A stretch of DNA of 64,000 nt from Robiginitomaculum sp. (GTDB taxonomy: Bacteria; Pseudomonadota; Alphaproteobacteria; Caulobacterales; Maricaulaceae), in assembly GCA_021776525.1 (NCBI GenBank), contig JAJFFT010000003.1, positions 1-64,000 of the forward strand, in the 5' to 3' direction. Below the pieces are notes generated by a model that was not told the DNA's origin, did no database searches, and saw nothing but the letters and a program-made list of their open reading frames with translations. Position numbers and translations under genes: made by a program. Below, piece by piece: positions 25,598 to 33,387 of the stretch (position 1 is its first letter; each line of letters opens with the position of its first letter).

Positions 25598-25636
25598 CAC
25601 CTCTCCTTGTGGGAGAGGACCGAGGTGAGGGGATGA
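25598..25636. repeat. Palindromic intergenic repeat between msrP and msrQ
   Basis: CCTCTCC pairs with GGAGAGG across a five-base loop, and outer CACCTC pairs with GAGGTG. The layout (CTCTCC, GGGAGAGG, GGTGAGGGG) matches a class of short palindromes common between alphaproteobacterial genes, whose frames read like PLPQGE. Part of it supplies the msrQ ribosome site. Confidence 0.6.
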
Positions 25637-25741
25637 TGGTTCAATAGCGGACTTTCGCTCAGGCGCAAAACCTGTTGTCTGCCGTGCCCGTTCCACCATC
25701 TTCTTCTTCAATAAAAGATGGGGTGATGAAAGACGTAGCGC

Positions 25742-26719
25742 TTAGTGGTTTTTGCGCAAATCCATGCCGGCATAAAGCCCGGCAACCGCATCAGCATAAC
25801 CGTTAAACATTTGGGTATCACGGCGCGCCAAAGCCCCGGAAAATCCGGCCTGTGGCCCGATAACACGCTCGCTGGCCTGGCTCCACCTTGGGTGTTCAAC
25901 CAGCGGGTTCACATTGGAATAAAACCCGTATTCGCGTGCGTTAGACTGGTTCCAAGAGGTTTCGGGCATAGTTTCGGAAAACCGAATACGCTCGATTGAT
26001 TTGATGGATTTATAGCCATATTTCCACGGCACGACGAGGCGGATCGGTGCGCCGTTCTGATTGGGCAGCACCCGGCCATAAAGGCCCACGGCCAGAAAGG
26101 GCAATGGGTTCATGGCTTCGTCAATGCGCAGGCCTTCGCGGTAGGGCCATTTCAGCACTGGCCAGAAAGTACCCGGCATTTCCTTGCGGCTGTTTTTGGT
26201 GAAGAATTGTACGAATTTGGCTTTTGAATTTGGCTCAAACTTTTTTAGAACCGAAGCCAGAGGCACACCAACCCATGGGATCACCATCGACCAGGCCTCG
26301 ACACAGCGATGGCGGTAAATGCGTTCTTCAAGGGCGTTATAATCAATCAGATCTTCCAGCGCGTAGGTGCCGGTTTTATCGGCTTCGCCTTCAACCGTGA
26401 CAGTCCATGGCTTGGTGATCAGCTTGTGGGCTTTTTTGGCGGGATCACCCTTGCCGGTGCCAAACTCATAAAAGTTATTATAACTGGTCACGGCGTCCCA
26501 CGGGACCATCGGATCATCGACGGTATAACCGCTTTTGGCGGCTTTAAGCAGGGCGTAATCATCCGGCATAGCGCGTTTGGCCTGTGCGGCGGCGGGCAAA
26601 GCCAACGTGCCACCCGCGGCCACAAAGGCGGCCAGAAACTCACGGCGGCGCAAATACGCCGATTGTGGGGTTACGTCATTATCTTTGAGGTCAAAGCCCG
26701 ATGGGTGGCGGATCAGCAT
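25742..26719 (-). CDS. msrP: MsrP, periplasmic molybdopterin methionine sulfoxide reductase
   Basis: MsrP repairs oxidised methionines of envelope proteins with electrons from MsrQ. A twin-arginine signal RRREFLAAF (near residue 25) fits export of a folded Mo-cofactor enzyme. The Mo-ligand cysteine is in [11 protein letters not shown] (about residue 139). The following [13 protein letters not shown] and the C-terminal [18 protein letters not shown] are typical. I use the ATG at 26719 with GGAGAA upstream; an ATG 15 bases earlier overlaps that site. Confidence 0.93.
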   Translation of the reverse strand: MLIRHPSGFDLKDNDVTPQSAYLRRREFLAAFVAAGGTLALPAAAQAKRAMPDDYALLKAAKSGYTVDDPMVPWDAVTSYNNFYEFGTGKGDPAKKAHKLITKPWTVTVEGEADKTGTYALEDLIDYNALEERIYRHRCVEAWSMVIPWVGVPLASVLKKFEPNSKAKFVQFFTKNSRKEMPGTFWPVLKWPYREGLRIDEAMNPLPFLAVGLYGRVLPNQNGAPIRLVVPWKYGYKSIKSIERIRFSETMPETSWNQSNAREYGFYSNVNPLVEHPRWSQASERVIGPQAGFSGALARRDTQMFNGYADAVAGLYAGMDLRKNH

Positions 26720-26829
26720 AGATGTATTCTCCAAATGTCGTACGGCCCCAAAACTGTTCTATCGATACGCCGCACATTGTACCACATAAAATATGGAGGC
26801 TCACAACAAGTTCATAGTCCGTGATGAGG

Positions 26830-28992
26830 CTAGGAAAACGGGTGTTTTTTCTGATCCATTTTTGGGCTGACGGTTTTGAATGTGCCGTTCAACCAGTTGT
26901 TCAGGTCTGAACAATACCAGCGCGAAAAACGGCGATCCGATGGCCCGCCTGCCAGATTGGTCCGCAGGTCCGTATTGGTAAAATCAGCCACCATGCGAAA
27001 CGAAGGCAGAAATGTCGTATCGCGTCCGGCAGAGCGATAAACCTGACCCTGATGGATGGTGGCGCGGCCGCCTATGGCAGTGATCGGCCCGCGATCAAAG
27101 CCCAAAAAGGCTGGCAGCTTGCCGTCAAAAAAGATGTTGGTCATGGTATAGCTCTGCACATCTGACCAGGGCTTTGGGTCAATATTGAGTGCCTGGGCGG
27201 CACAATGGCGATAAATTTCGTCGCGGCTTTGTCCGGCAAACCATGGCGAAGTCTCGCCAAGCAATATGCGGTCAAAATTGGCATAAAAATCAACAAATGT
27301 GCCGGTCTCGGTTTGTAAAAAGCTGACCACATCTTTGCCCAAACCGTTTGCACCAAACACTTGGTCATAAAGGGCTTTATAAAACTGTTCGAACAAATAT
27401 GCGCCCTTGGAGTTGGCATCATAACATAAATCCCATTGCGCCAGAATGTTGCCTTGGGGAGTCTCGGGCAGCAGTGGGCGTAAAATGGCCATGAAGGCTT
27501 CGGCCTGGCGCGAAAAAACATCAAAGTGCATGGTGAACATATCATCTGTGGTCAGATCATCGCGGTCAGCCAGAATATCGGCAATGCGATCCGCCCTGTA
27601 CGCGCCCATGGGCATGTTGATCGGGTCAGCCTTGCCAAGTGTGTTCAGATCATTATTGGCGGTGCAGATAAAGCCGCAATCGGGGTTATACTGGCGCGGC
27701 ATGTCATTTTGGGCGATAAAACCCTGCCAGTGATTTTGGCTCTGCCAGGCCGGGGTGGGGAACAGGCCGCTTAGCCCTTTGCGGCGGATCGGCACCTGGC
27801 CGGACATTTGAAAGCCGATATTGCCGTCTGTATCGGCGAACAGGTAATTCCAGCCGGTTTCAATCTGGCCATAGGCGTTCATGCCCGCTTTGACCGTGCT
27901 GGCGCGAAACATCGACAAGCCGGCCTCGACCGTGGCTGCACCACTGTCCGCGGCGGCCCAGCGGGTGATCAGGCAATGCTCTTCGCTGTGCGGATCACCT
28001 TCCAGCGTGCCCAGGTCATTCTCGTAAAAAGTGACGCTGACCGGGTCTTTTTTCTTGCGCTTGATGACCTCAATGCGCGGCGTAAAGTCGTGCCAGCACT
28101 CATCGTCCTCGCGATAATATTGCCCGTCCTTACACCGCTCGACCCAGCTGTCGATGGTATCAACAAAAGCATAGGTGGCGCCCCAGGCCAGATGGTTATT
28201 GCGACCAACCAGCACGCCCGGTAGGCCCGGCATGGTGCCGCCCATGGCCCATTGATCCTGGCTGGCTATGGCCATCTCGCACCACACATTGGGCAGGCGA
28301 TTGACCTCTAAATGCGGATCATTAGACAATATGGGTTTGCCGGATCGGGTTTTGCGCCCCGATACCACCCAATTGTTCGAGGCCATCATGCGCGGTACGC
28401 CGCAGGCCCACAGGATTTCATTGGGGACAATGCGATCGTGTAATGTCACCGTGTTGATCAGATCACGATCCATACCGTCCAAAAGACCGGGGAAAAGTGC
28501 GTGCAGTTTTTCGTCCGACACCCCGGCCTGCACCATTTCGATCAACAGCCGTTCAATCTCGCCTTGCGATTGCGCCAATGTCAGATAACCGACCATGCGC
28601 GAGATCAAAATGCTGTCTTCGGGGGTCCATGGCTCGGGCGTGTATCCAAACAGTTTGAACTCAAGCGGTGTGGCTTTGGCAAAGCCAGCATTGATCCCGG
28701 CGCAATAGGCATCAAGGCTGTGCCGTGCGGCATCAGAAAAGTTTTCCACATGGTGGCGGGTATTGGCGGACCAGTTCATGCGCCGAAAAAACAGGTCGAT
28801 CTTCAAACTGTCATCGCTGGCGTCAAGAATTTCACTAAGGCGCCCTTGCCCCAATATGCGCATGAGCAGCATTTGCATGCCACGGTCACGGGCATGGGCA
28901 TAACCCTGGCCGTAAAACATTTTGGCATCATCGTTTGCATTCACATGGGGCAGGCCGTTCTGGTCCCGCCAGATATGATAGCCTTGTGTCAT
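26830..28992 (-). CDS. Penicillin acylase family (Ntn-hydrolase) amidase
   Basis: A protein of 720 residues in the penicillin G / aculeacin acylase family. These are made as one chain and cleave themselves before a Ser that becomes the N-terminal nucleophile. Here that Ser is Ser205 in MMASNNWVVSGRK. GHPHL-like LSNDPHLEVNRLP and the GTMPGLPGVLVGRNNHLAWG segment follow as expected. The start ATG has AGGAAAAG upstream, and the N-terminus (TQGYHIWRDQNGLPH) shows no signal peptide, which is unusual because most relatives are periplasmic. Possible substrates are acyl-homoserine lactones or other N-acyl amides. It is divergent from the ECF sigma gene. Confidence 0.88.
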   Translation of the reverse strand: MTQGYHIWRDQNGLPHVNANDDAKMFYGQGYAHARDRGMQMLLMRILGQGRLSEILDASDDSLKIDLFFRRMNWSANTRHHVENFSDAARHSLDAYCAGINAGFAKATPLEFKLFGYTPEPWTPEDSILISRMVGYLTLAQSQGEIERLLIEMVQAGVSDEKLHALFPGLLDGMDRDLINTVTLHDRIVPNEILWACGVPRMMASNNWVVSGRKTRSGKPILSNDPHLEVNRLPNVWCEMAIASQDQWAMGGTMPGLPGVLVGRNNHLAWGATYAFVDTIDSWVERCKDGQYYREDDECWHDFTPRIEVIKRKKKDPVSVTFYENDLGTLEGDPHSEEHCLITRWAAADSGAATVEAGLSMFRASTVKAGMNAYGQIETGWNYLFADTDGNIGFQMSGQVPIRRKGLSGLFPTPAWQSQNHWQGFIAQNDMPRQYNPDCGFICTANNDLNTLGKADPINMPMGAYRADRIADILADRDDLTTDDMFTMHFDVFSRQAEAFMAILRPLLPETPQGNILAQWDLCYDANSKGAYLFEQFYKALYDQVFGANGLGKDVVSFLQTETGTFVDFYANFDRILLGETSPWFAGQSRDEIYRHCAAQALNIDPKPWSDVQSYTMTNIFFDGKLPAFLGFDRGPITAIGGRATIHQGQVYRSAGRDTTFLPSFRMVADFTNTDLRTNLAGGPSDRRFSRWYCSDLNNWLNGTFKTVSPKMDQKKHPFS

Positions 28993-29038
28993 TATCTTTT
29001 CCTAACTGAACCAAACGCACCTGTGAAACGACTATGGT

Positions 29039-29617
29039 ATGTCTCGATCAAAAGATCGACCCAAAAGAAGCGAGCCTAAAATGCGTGATGCGCGCGACAT
29101 AGCCAATGAGTTGTTGGTGATAAAGGCCCAGGCCGGGGACAAAAAAGCGTTTGACGCGCTTGTCCGTCACTGGTCGCCTATTCTGATGCGGTATTGCTCG
29201 CGCCTGACACAGGATGCGGACATTGCACAAGATGCGGTGCAGAATAGTTGGCTAAAAGTCATTAAGGCGTTGAAAAGCATTGATGATCCGGCCTGCTTTC
29301 CGGCCTGGATTTTACGTATTGCCTCGCGGGTCTGCACCGATGGGTTGCGCCGTAAAATCAGTCGGCGAAAGGGCAGTGATGCCCTGGCGCAAATGCCAAA
29401 TCAGACCACGGATTTGGCCCATCATGAGGTGCTGGACTTGCGCACGGCATTATCGCAGTTAGGGGCGCAGGATCAGGTGCTGGTCGGCATGTTTTATGCG
29501 CAAGGGTTGGGCGTCGATCAAATCGCCAGCATGCTGGGGGTGCCGGCCGGAACCGTTAAATCGAGACTTCATACTGTGCGAAAAAATTTGCACAGCCAAT
29601 TAGAAGGAGACGAATAA
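29039..29617 (+). CDS. ECF-type RNA polymerase sigma factor
   Basis: A sigma-70 family protein of 192 residues with region 2 (HWSPILMRYCSRLTQDADIAQDAVQNSWLKVIKAL) and region 4 (LGVDQIASMLGVPAGTVKSRLHTVRKNL). There is no region 1 or 3, so it is an ECF sigma. An ATG at 29081 is an alternative start and leaves more room for a promoter after the divergent acylase gene. Its stop overlaps the next gene (TAATG). That partner is a small membrane protein, so it may act as the sensor or anti-sigma. Confidence 0.85.
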   Translation: MSRSKDRPKRSEPKMRDARDIANELLVIKAQAGDKKAFDALVRHWSPILMRYCSRLTQDADIAQDAVQNSWLKVIKALKSIDDPACFPAWILRIASRVCTDGLRRKISRRKGSDALAQMPNQTTDLAHHEVLDLRTALSQLGAQDQVLVGMFYAQGLGVDQIASMLGVPAGTVKSRLHTVRKNLHSQLEGDE

Positions 29618-30006
29618 TGAACGAGTTAGATGAGGAAATCCGCAAAGCACTGTCCGGTGCCGAGCTTGAAAAGCTAAGCTCTATGGCCGAAGAGCCGGGC
29701 ATGTTTACAATGATCTTTGACGTGTTTCGCGGCAAAATGCGGTTTTGGAATTTGTATGGAATGGTTCTGGCGTTTGCGGCCACGGGATTTGCGCTTTGGG
29801 CCGGGTGGAATTTTTTCCATACCAGCGATCCACGCATGATGACCCTGTGGGGTATGGGCATGGGGGTTGGGGTGTTTTTTGCAGGCATGCTGAAACTGTG
29901 GTTCTGGCTGGAAATGAGCAAATATTCGGTAATCCGCGAGGTCAAACGCGTCGAATTACAATTGGCCGTTCTGTCCAGCGCGCTGCGCGATAAAGGCGTG
30001 ATCTGA
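29617..30006 (+). CDS. DUF6768-like two-helix membrane protein, partner of the ECF sigma
   Basis: A protein of 129 residues with a soluble, acidic N-terminus, two membrane helices (about 46-66 and 78-100) and a basic-acidic amphipathic C-terminus beginning MSKYSVIREVKRVELQLAVLSSAL. The pattern fits DUF6768. No zinc-binding anti-sigma motif is present. Overlap with the sigma gene by one base indicates coupled expression. An anti-sigma role is inferred from position only. Confidence 0.65.
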   Translation: MNELDEEIRKALSGAELEKLSSMAEEPGMFTMIFDVFRGKMRFWNLYGMVLAFAATGFALWAGWNFFHTSDPRMMTLWGMGMGVGVFFAGMLKLWFWLEMSKYSVIREVKRVELQLAVLSSALRDKGVI

Positions 30007-30435
30007 TTATTTGCCGATGCGCTCTTTGTGCTCGTGGCGCTCTTGGGCCTCGATGGACAAGGTGGCGATCGGGCGGGCGTCAAGGCGGGCCAGAGCTATC
30101 GGCTCGCCGGTGGCTTCGCAATACCCATAAGAGCCGTCTTCTATGCGGGCCAGCGCGGCATCGATTTTTGCAACCAGCTTGCGTTGGCGGTCACGGGCGC
30201 GCAGCTCTAACGTGCGATCGGCCTCTGATGCGGCCCGGTCTGTGACATCGGGGTGCGTGCCGGATTGCTGGCGCAGGTTTGAGATGGTTTCACGGCTGCC
30301 GTCGATGATTTCGGCTTTCCAATCCATCAATTTACGGCGAAAATATTCGGTTTGGCGAGGGCCCATAAAGTCCTCGTCATCGCTGGGAGCATAGCCCTGC
30401 GGCAGATCTATTTCCAGTGTTTCCGCTACTGCCAT
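30007..30435 (-). CDS. dksA: RNA polymerase-binding transcription factor DksA
   Basis: DksA enters the secondary channel of RNA polymerase and works with ppGpp. The 142-residue protein has the coiled coil with the tip DVTDRAASEADRTLELRARDRQRKL and a C-terminal globular part. Only one of the four zinc cysteines remains (YGYCEATGEPIALARLDARPIATLSIEAQERHE), as is usual in alphaproteobacterial DksA. AGGAGA precedes the ATG. The leader contains nested inverted repeats (CGCGATT/AATCGCG near 30476-30500) that could fold. Confidence 0.93.
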   Translation of the reverse strand: MAVAETLEIDLPQGYAPSDDEDFMGPRQTEYFRRKLMDWKAEIIDGSRETISNLRQQSGTHPDVTDRAASEADRTLELRARDRQRKLVAKIDAALARIEDGSYGYCEATGEPIALARLDARPIATLSIEAQERHEHKERIGK

Positions 30436-30596
30436 GACGGTCTCCTGTCAACAAACAACCCATGATCAATACGGGCGCGATTCCCGTTTTGAAAATCGCG
30501 GCGGAGTATAGCCATCGATTGTACAGCGTCAATCGGCCAACTTGCATGAAAACATTAAATGAAATCAATGCGCTATAACATTTTCGTGATCAGGGG

Positions 30597-31019
30597 TTAG
30601 CGTGCGGAATCCAGTTTGGCTTTTTCCACCGCGGCGCGGATCTCCACATCGTCGAGAATACTTTCCAGCCGGGGGTCACCAGTTTGGGCGCGGGTGCGCT
30701 TTAAGGTCGTGTCCAGGCGTTGCAAAGCCCGAAGCGGAACGGCACCTTCTAAAAGGCCGATGCGGACATCAGATAACACATCCAAAAGCGCGTCGGCGCG
30801 CAAGGTTGCGGCCTTTTTGGCCTGGCGAAAATCCTCGCCTTCTTGCAGGGCGATGAGCGTATCAATCGAGGCAATCGGGCTGGTTATGGCAACCGCATTG
30901 GTGCTGGTGTTTTGCGCAGCTTCCCCATGCTGGGGAACAAAAGCACCACCGGCGCTGGCTTTGTTTTTGCCTTTGCTCTTGCTGGTGGCCTTGGCCCGCT
31001 CTGTGGATTGTATTCTCAT
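30597..31019 (-). CDS. fliX: Class II flagellar assembly regulator FliX
   Basis: In Caulobacter FliX couples early flagellar assembly to FlbD, the activator of sigma54 flagellar promoters. The 140-residue protein shows the FliX pattern: a polar N-terminus, then IDTLIALQEGEDFRQAKKAATLRADALLDVLSDVRIGLLEGAVPLRALQRLD. It is divergent from flgI, with a CtrA box in the gap, exactly as in Caulobacter-type genomes. Confidence 0.9.
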   Translation of the reverse strand: MRIQSTERAKATSKSKGKNKASAGGAFVPQHGEAAQNTSTNAVAITSPIASIDTLIALQEGEDFRQAKKAATLRADALLDVLSDVRIGLLEGAVPLRALQRLDTTLKRTRAQTGDPRLESILDDVEIRAAVEKAKLDSAR

Positions 31020-31062
31020 AACGTCTCGCTGTGTTTATGCGCCAAGTGTGGTCTGACGAGCG

Positions 31063-31077
31063 TTAACACGCCATTAA
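31063..31077. promoter_or_regulatory. CtrA box between fliX and flgI
   Basis: TTAACACGCCATTAA is a perfect TTAA-N7-TTAA CtrA site, centred about 50 bases upstream of the fliX start codon. It would place fliX in the CtrA-controlled class II. Confidence 0.8.
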
Positions 31078-31090
31078 GTATAAATGACCG

Positions 31091-31120
31091 CCCCGGCCAG
31101 ATCTGCCGGTCTATTCTTGC
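31091..31120. promoter_or_regulatory. Candidate FlbD enhancer upstream of flgI
   Basis: On the minus strand CCCCGGCAAGAATAG is followed by ACCGGCAG and then CTGGCCGGGG, giving a CC-CGGCAA core like the published ftr elements. It lies about 85-110 bases upstream of the sigma54 box, a normal distance for an enhancer. It also shares ACCGGCA with the two elements before flgF. Confidence 0.45.
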
Positions 31121-31202
31121 CGGGGTCATGCATGGCCTCAGTGGTGACGAATTAACATGTTGAATTATAACAATAAAAATTCATTTTGGTGACTTAAAAA
31201 AC

Positions 31203-31218
31203 TGGCACGACTTTCGCA
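31203..31218 (+). promoter_or_regulatory. Sigma54 promoter of flgI operon
   Basis: TGGCACGACTTTCGCA has the GG and GC dinucleotides ten bases apart and matches TGGCACG-N4-TTGCA except one base. It ends 37 bases before the flgI ATG. Confidence 0.9.
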
Positions 31219-31255
31219 TACTTATGACGAACAATTCCTTTTGGGGTGCGCATTG

Positions 31256-32377
31256 ATGAGTCACGGTAAACGATTTCTGGTCATGGTGGTGGCAGGCTTG
31301 CTGCTCAGCTTTGGTACCGGAGCAGCGTTGGCTGGTTCGCGGATCAAGGATATTGCCGATATCGAAGGGGTGCGGGAAAACCAATTGGTTGGTTATGGTC
31401 TGGTGGTTGGGCTGAATGGCACAGGCGACAGTCTGCGCAATTCCCCATTTACCAAACAAAGCCTCGAATCCATGCTGGAACGCCTTGGGGTTAATACGCG
31501 CGGCGCCAATTTGAAAACCGATAATGTGGCGGCGGTGATGGTGACGGCCAACCTTCCCGGTTTTGCGACACAAGGATCGCGCATTGATGTGACCGTTTCG
31601 GCCATGGGTGATGCAGACAGCCTGCAAGGCGGCTTATTGCTGGTCACACCGTTGATGGGTGCTGATGGCGAAGTTTATGCGGTTAGCCAGGGCCAGGTGG
31701 CCATTGGCGGGTTTAGTGCTGGCGGTGAGGCAGCAACAATCACGCAAGGGGTGCCGACATCGGGCCGAATTTCCAATGGCGCCATTATCGAGCGTGAAAT
31801 TAAATATGATCTGGCAGGCCGGAAAAGCTTGCGTATTTCCTTGCGTAATCCTGATCTGACCACGGCACGCCGTATGGCCGGGGCCATCAATGCCTATGCC
31901 GGTCTGCCATTGGCAACGGCCTTGAACCCGACATCTGTACAACTGGTCCGGCCGCCAAACTGGGACGGGGATATGGTCTCTTTGCTGGCCGAGGTCGAGC
32001 AATTGCGAGTTGAACCTGATCTGCCCGCCAAAGTGGTTATTGATGAAGTGAGCGGCATTATCGTCATGGGCGACAATGTCCGGGTCAGCACCGTGGCCAT
32101 TGCACAGGGCAATTTGACCATCTCGGTTGAAGAAACCCCGCAAGTCAGCCAGCCGGGTGCCTTTTCCCAAGGCGGCGAAACCACCACAGTACCACGCAGC
32201 AGCGTAACCGTTGACGAAGATGAAGGCACTGGCCTGGTGGTGATCAAAAATGGTGTAGCTTTGCGCGATCTGGTCGAGGGGCTGAACGCTCTGGGCCTGA
32301 CACCGCGCGATATGATTGCCATTTTGCAATCCATCAAGGCCGCCGGAGCATTGCAAGCCGAGATCGAGGTGCTCTAG
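31256..32377 (+). CDS. flgI: Flagellar P-ring protein FlgI
   Basis: P-ring subunit of 373 residues around the rod in the periplasm. A signal peptide ends near residue 25 (ALAGSRIKDIADIEGVRENQLVGYG). Family hallmarks are GLNGTGDSLRNSPFTKQSLESMLERLG, NVAAVMVTANLPGF and the C-terminal LNALGLTPRDMIAILQSIKAAGALQAEIEVL. I start at ATG 31256; a TTG 15 bases upstream is less likely. The stop TAG directly abuts the next ATG. Confidence 0.95.
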   Translation: MSHGKRFLVMVVAGLLLSFGTGAALAGSRIKDIADIEGVRENQLVGYGLVVGLNGTGDSLRNSPFTKQSLESMLERLGVNTRGANLKTDNVAAVMVTANLPGFATQGSRIDVTVSAMGDADSLQGGLLLVTPLMGADGEVYAVSQGQVAIGGFSAGGEAATITQGVPTSGRISNGAIIEREIKYDLAGRKSLRISLRNPDLTTARRMAGAINAYAGLPLATALNPTSVQLVRPPNWDGDMVSLLAEVEQLRVEPDLPAKVVIDEVSGIIVMGDNVRVSTVAIAQGNLTISVEETPQVSQPGAFSQGGETTTVPRSSVTVDEDEGTGLVVIKNGVALRDLVEGLNALGLTPRDMIAILQSIKAAGALQAEIEVL

Positions 32378-32722
32378 ATGGCTGATGTGTTCTCATCCAA
32401 TGCGTTTCTGGCGCAGACATTGGCGGCCAAGCCGGCCAACACCCCCAATGTTTCCGGTGTGCGGACCGAAGAGCAGGCCGAACAGGTTGCCAAGGAATTT
32501 GAAACATTCTTTCTGGGACAGATTATTCAAGGCATGTTTGCCGGGCTGGACGGCTCTGCCGGGCCATTTGGCGGCGGCGCGGGGGAAAAAGCGTTTTCTG
32601 GTCTTCTTCATGAAGAATACGCCAAAGTCTTTGCCAAAGGTGGTGGCATTGGCCTGTCCGACCAGCTGAAAGGCGAAATTCTGCGTTTGCAGGGCATTGA
32701 TACGCAAAAGGATCAGGGCTGA
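32378..32722 (+). CDS. cheL: Rod-binding protein (FlgJ N-terminal type, CheL)
   Basis: A 114-residue protein equal to the rod-binding half of FlgJ, without the muramidase domain, as normal in alphaproteobacteria. The core is AEQVAKEFETFFLGQIIQGMFAGLDG and EKAFSGLLHEEYAKVFAKGGGIGLSDQL. In Caulobacter the same position is occupied by cheL. It caps the growing rod. It is fused by position to flgI and overlaps flbY (TGATG). Confidence 0.9.
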   Translation: MADVFSSNAFLAQTLAAKPANTPNVSGVRTEEQAEQVAKEFETFFLGQIIQGMFAGLDGSAGPFGGGAGEKAFSGLLHEEYAKVFAKGGGIGLSDQLKGEILRLQGIDTQKDQG

Positions 32723-33165
32723 TGGCATTGCATGCCCATAACGCCACCGATCGGGCCGAACAGATGATCCTGTTGACCCAGCGGCTGCGTAATCTGGTGG
32801 TGCGGGAAACCACTTTGTTTGAGGCGCGCAAGCCCCATGAAGCCGCCAGCTTTGCCGAAGAGAAAAATACGCTGGCCACCACCTATCGGCTGGAAACCGC
32901 CCGTATCGCCAAAGACCCCAGCTTAATTGTTGATGCTGCGGCTGGTCTGCGCACGACCCTGCGCGAGGAAACCATTCGGCTTGATCAGGCCTTGCAGGAC
33001 AATAACAGGGCTGCCGGGGTGGTGCGTAAACTGACCGAAGGCCTGGTGCAGGCCATCGCCAGCGAAGCCGCCCAAACCCGGTCTCGCATGCATGGTTATG
33101 GTGCAAATGGACGGGTTACAGGCAATGATTCAGCCATTGCCATCACCTTGAACCGCGAAGTTTAG
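32722..33165 (+). CDS. flbY: FlbY / FlgN-like flagellar protein
   Basis: An all-helical cytoplasmic protein of 147 residues (RAEQMILLTQRLRNLVVRETTLFEARKPHEAASF, then several long helices and a conserved MHGYGANG near the end). It matches the third gene of the Caulobacter flgI-cheL-flbY operon and resembles FlgN-type export chaperones, which carry hook-associated subunits. The start overlaps the cheL stop. Confidence 0.8.
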   Translation: MALHAHNATDRAEQMILLTQRLRNLVVRETTLFEARKPHEAASFAEEKNTLATTYRLETARIAKDPSLIVDAAAGLRTTLREETIRLDQALQDNNRAAGVVRKLTEGLVQAIASEAAQTRSRMHGYGANGRVTGNDSAIAITLNREV

Positions 33166-33270
33166 GGCCCAAGCTTAGAGCAGTATATTTCCCCATCAGG
33201 CAAGTTTAAGCGCATTATTGTGCTTTGACTGCAACACTATACCGCAATCTTGATCAAACGGTCAGGGTTG

Positions 33271-33298
33271 TTGACAGTTTGCTTTGACACAATATGTG
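33271..33298 (+). promoter_or_regulatory. Candidate housekeeping promoter of the TonB receptor gene
   Basis: A perfect -35 hexamer TTGACA (33271-33276) is followed after 16 bases by TATGTG (33293-33298), about 90 bases before the ATG. The -10 is weak, so this is a tentative call. Confidence 0.4.
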
Positions 33299-33387
33299 GA
33301 CTCAATGGAATTTCACTCCCAGCGCATCACGAGAATGCGTCTAACCGTTAGTAGCGCTGCATAAGGCGTTCGTTTAGGGAGATGATC

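Noticed and set aside
25592..25711. N-terminal extension of MsrQ
   Set aside because: It reads through a common palindromic repeat (PLPQGE) and a good ribosome site lies before the internal ATG.
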